Positions 5,164 through 5,772 of a stretch of DNA of 5,772 nucleotides are shown one piece after another. Made by a program: the position numbers and the translations under genes. Position 1 is the stretch's first letter. Every line of letters begins with the position of its first letter. Source of the stretch: Afipia sp. (GTDB lineage Bacteria > Pseudomonadota > Alphaproteobacteria > Rhizobiales > Xanthobacteraceae); assembly GCA_020056155.1 (NCBI GenBank), contig JAGVII010000446.1:1-5772 (forward strand), given 5' to 3'. A model generated the notes under the pieces. It had not been told where the DNA came from. It worked only from the letters and a program-made list of their open reading frames with translations, and did no database searches.

Positions 5164-5772
5164 TCACGCCGACGACTTGATCCAGACGCGGTTGTCATGA
5201 AACGCAGCGCCGCCATAGGGTGCGATCGGGTCTGCGCCCGTGAGTGTATTGATGCCACGCCCATCTTCGTATGCATCGTTAGGCCAGATCGATTCTGCGA
5301 TCAGTACGCCGCGGCGTACGCCTTCGAACAGCTTGGCGTGGATGCGCACTTCGCCGCGCTGATTGCCGAGGGCCACCTTGCTTCCGTCTGCAATCGCCAG
5401 CGCTTTCGCGTCGTCGGGATGGATCATCACCGTCGGCCGTTGCTCGCGGTGGAGCGAAGTCGGCGTTTCGTTGAAGGTGGTGTTGAGGAAGTTGCGCGCG
5501 GGCGATGTCGCCAGGCGGAAACGGTGCTGGTCGTCGGCTTCCTCGATCACGGTCCAGTGGTCAGGTAATTCCGGCAATCCCTCGACCGGTCCCGAAAGTC
5601 CCGGACTGCGGAACGGCACCGTGGGCCAGTCGGGCTTGAAGCGGAATTTGCCGTCGGGCCACGCAAAGCCATTGATGTAGTGCGCGGTCTCGAAATCCGG
5701 CTGGCAGTCGATCCAGCGTTCGCGCTCGAGGTTTTCCAGCGTGCCCCAGCCGGATTTTTGCAGGGTCCAGTC
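5164..5772 (-). CDS. Molybdopterin-dependent oxidoreductase, C-terminal part (5' end outside window)
   Basis: The frame is open from the right edge (base 5772 is the first base of a codon) to a TGA at 5166-5164, giving the last 202 residues. The GTG at 5619 is an internal valine, not a start. From about residue 85 the sequence matches the molybdopterin-dinucleotide-binding domain of the DMSO reductase superfamily: the SPARNFLN segment at 90-97, the NETPTS loop just after, HPDDA at 118-122 followed by LAIADGSKVALGNQRGEV, and near the end IWPNDAYEDG, INTLT and AFHDNRVW. Residues 1-60 include NGFAWPDGKFRFKPDW, a segment seen in large-subunit molybdoproteins of alphaproteobacteria. The active-site ligand (Cys, Sec, Ser or Asp) and any iron-sulfur motif lie outside the window. 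Formate, thiosulfate/polysulfide or other substrates therefore cannot be distinguished. It is convergent with the exporter gene and need not belong to the sulfur module. Confidence 0.88.
   Translation of the reverse strand, partial: DWTLQKSGWGTLENLERERWIDCQPDFETAHYINGFAWPDGKFRFKPDWPTVPFRSPGLSGPVEGLPELPDHWTVIEEADDQHRFRLATSPARNFLNTTFNETPTSLHREQRPTVMIHPDDAKALAIADGSKVALGNQRGEVRIHAKLFEGVRRGVLIAESIWPNDAYEDGRGINTLTGADPIAPYGGAAFHDNRVWIKSSA

Noticed and set aside
5146..5180. Possible bidirectional terminator at the exporter/molybdoenzyme junction (GAGCGCTC at 5158-5165, AGTCG/CGACT at 5154-5177)
   Set aside because: The 8-base palindrome has no loop, the other stem is only five pairs with a long loop, and no T-run lies on either strand.

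Overview
The window reads as a densely packed, GC-rich alphaproteobacterial chromosome segment. The branched-chain-type binding protein, the acyl-CoA ligase and the molybdopterin oxidoreductase tail all resemble proteins typical of Bradyrhizobium, Rhodopseudomonas and Afipia relatives. That taxonomic guess is from memory of family sequences, not from a search. No RNA genes, mobile elements, CRISPR arrays or integration scars were seen. No gene-free stretch exceeds about 100 bases.

Left part (1-2454, + strand): the 3' portion of a LivK-type ABC transporter substrate-binding protein is followed, after a 64-base gap containing a very stable stem-loop, by a complete 506-residue AMP-forming acyl-CoA ligase. 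The pair suggests uptake and CoA activation of an organic acid, possibly aromatic. The substrate cannot be read from the sequence.

Middle part (2451-5142): a compact sulfide/persulfide-handling module. A persulfide-dioxygenase-like metallo-beta-lactamase protein (blh type, - strand) is divergent from a + strand operon. The operon encodes a BigR/YgaV/SqrR-type ArsR repressor with both expected cysteines, a YgaP-like rhodanese with a two-helix membrane anchor, and a TauE/SafE-type exporter. The 94-base divergent intergenic region is the only AT-rich patch in the window. It carries overlapping candidate promoters and several nested inverted repeats, as expected for an autoregulated repressor operator. 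The proposed logic is that persulfides oxidise the repressor cysteines and relieve repression. The dioxygenase and rhodanese would then process sulfane sulfur, and the TauE-like protein would export sulfite or a related anion. No sulfide:quinone oxidoreductase gene lies in the window.

Right part (5164-5772, - strand): the C-terminal domain of a molybdopterin-dependent oxidoreductase, cut by the window edge and convergent with the exporter gene at a 21-base gap. The ligase and dioxygenase genes are also convergent, and their stop codons overlap.

The module is a recognisable variant of the known BigR/YgaVP regulon rather than an undescribed system. The less ordinary points are the dioxygenase without the DUF442 domain of the founding Blh proteins, the separate membrane-anchored rhodanese, the operator architecture, the intercistronic hairpin, and a 12-codon ORF bridging rhodanese and exporter.
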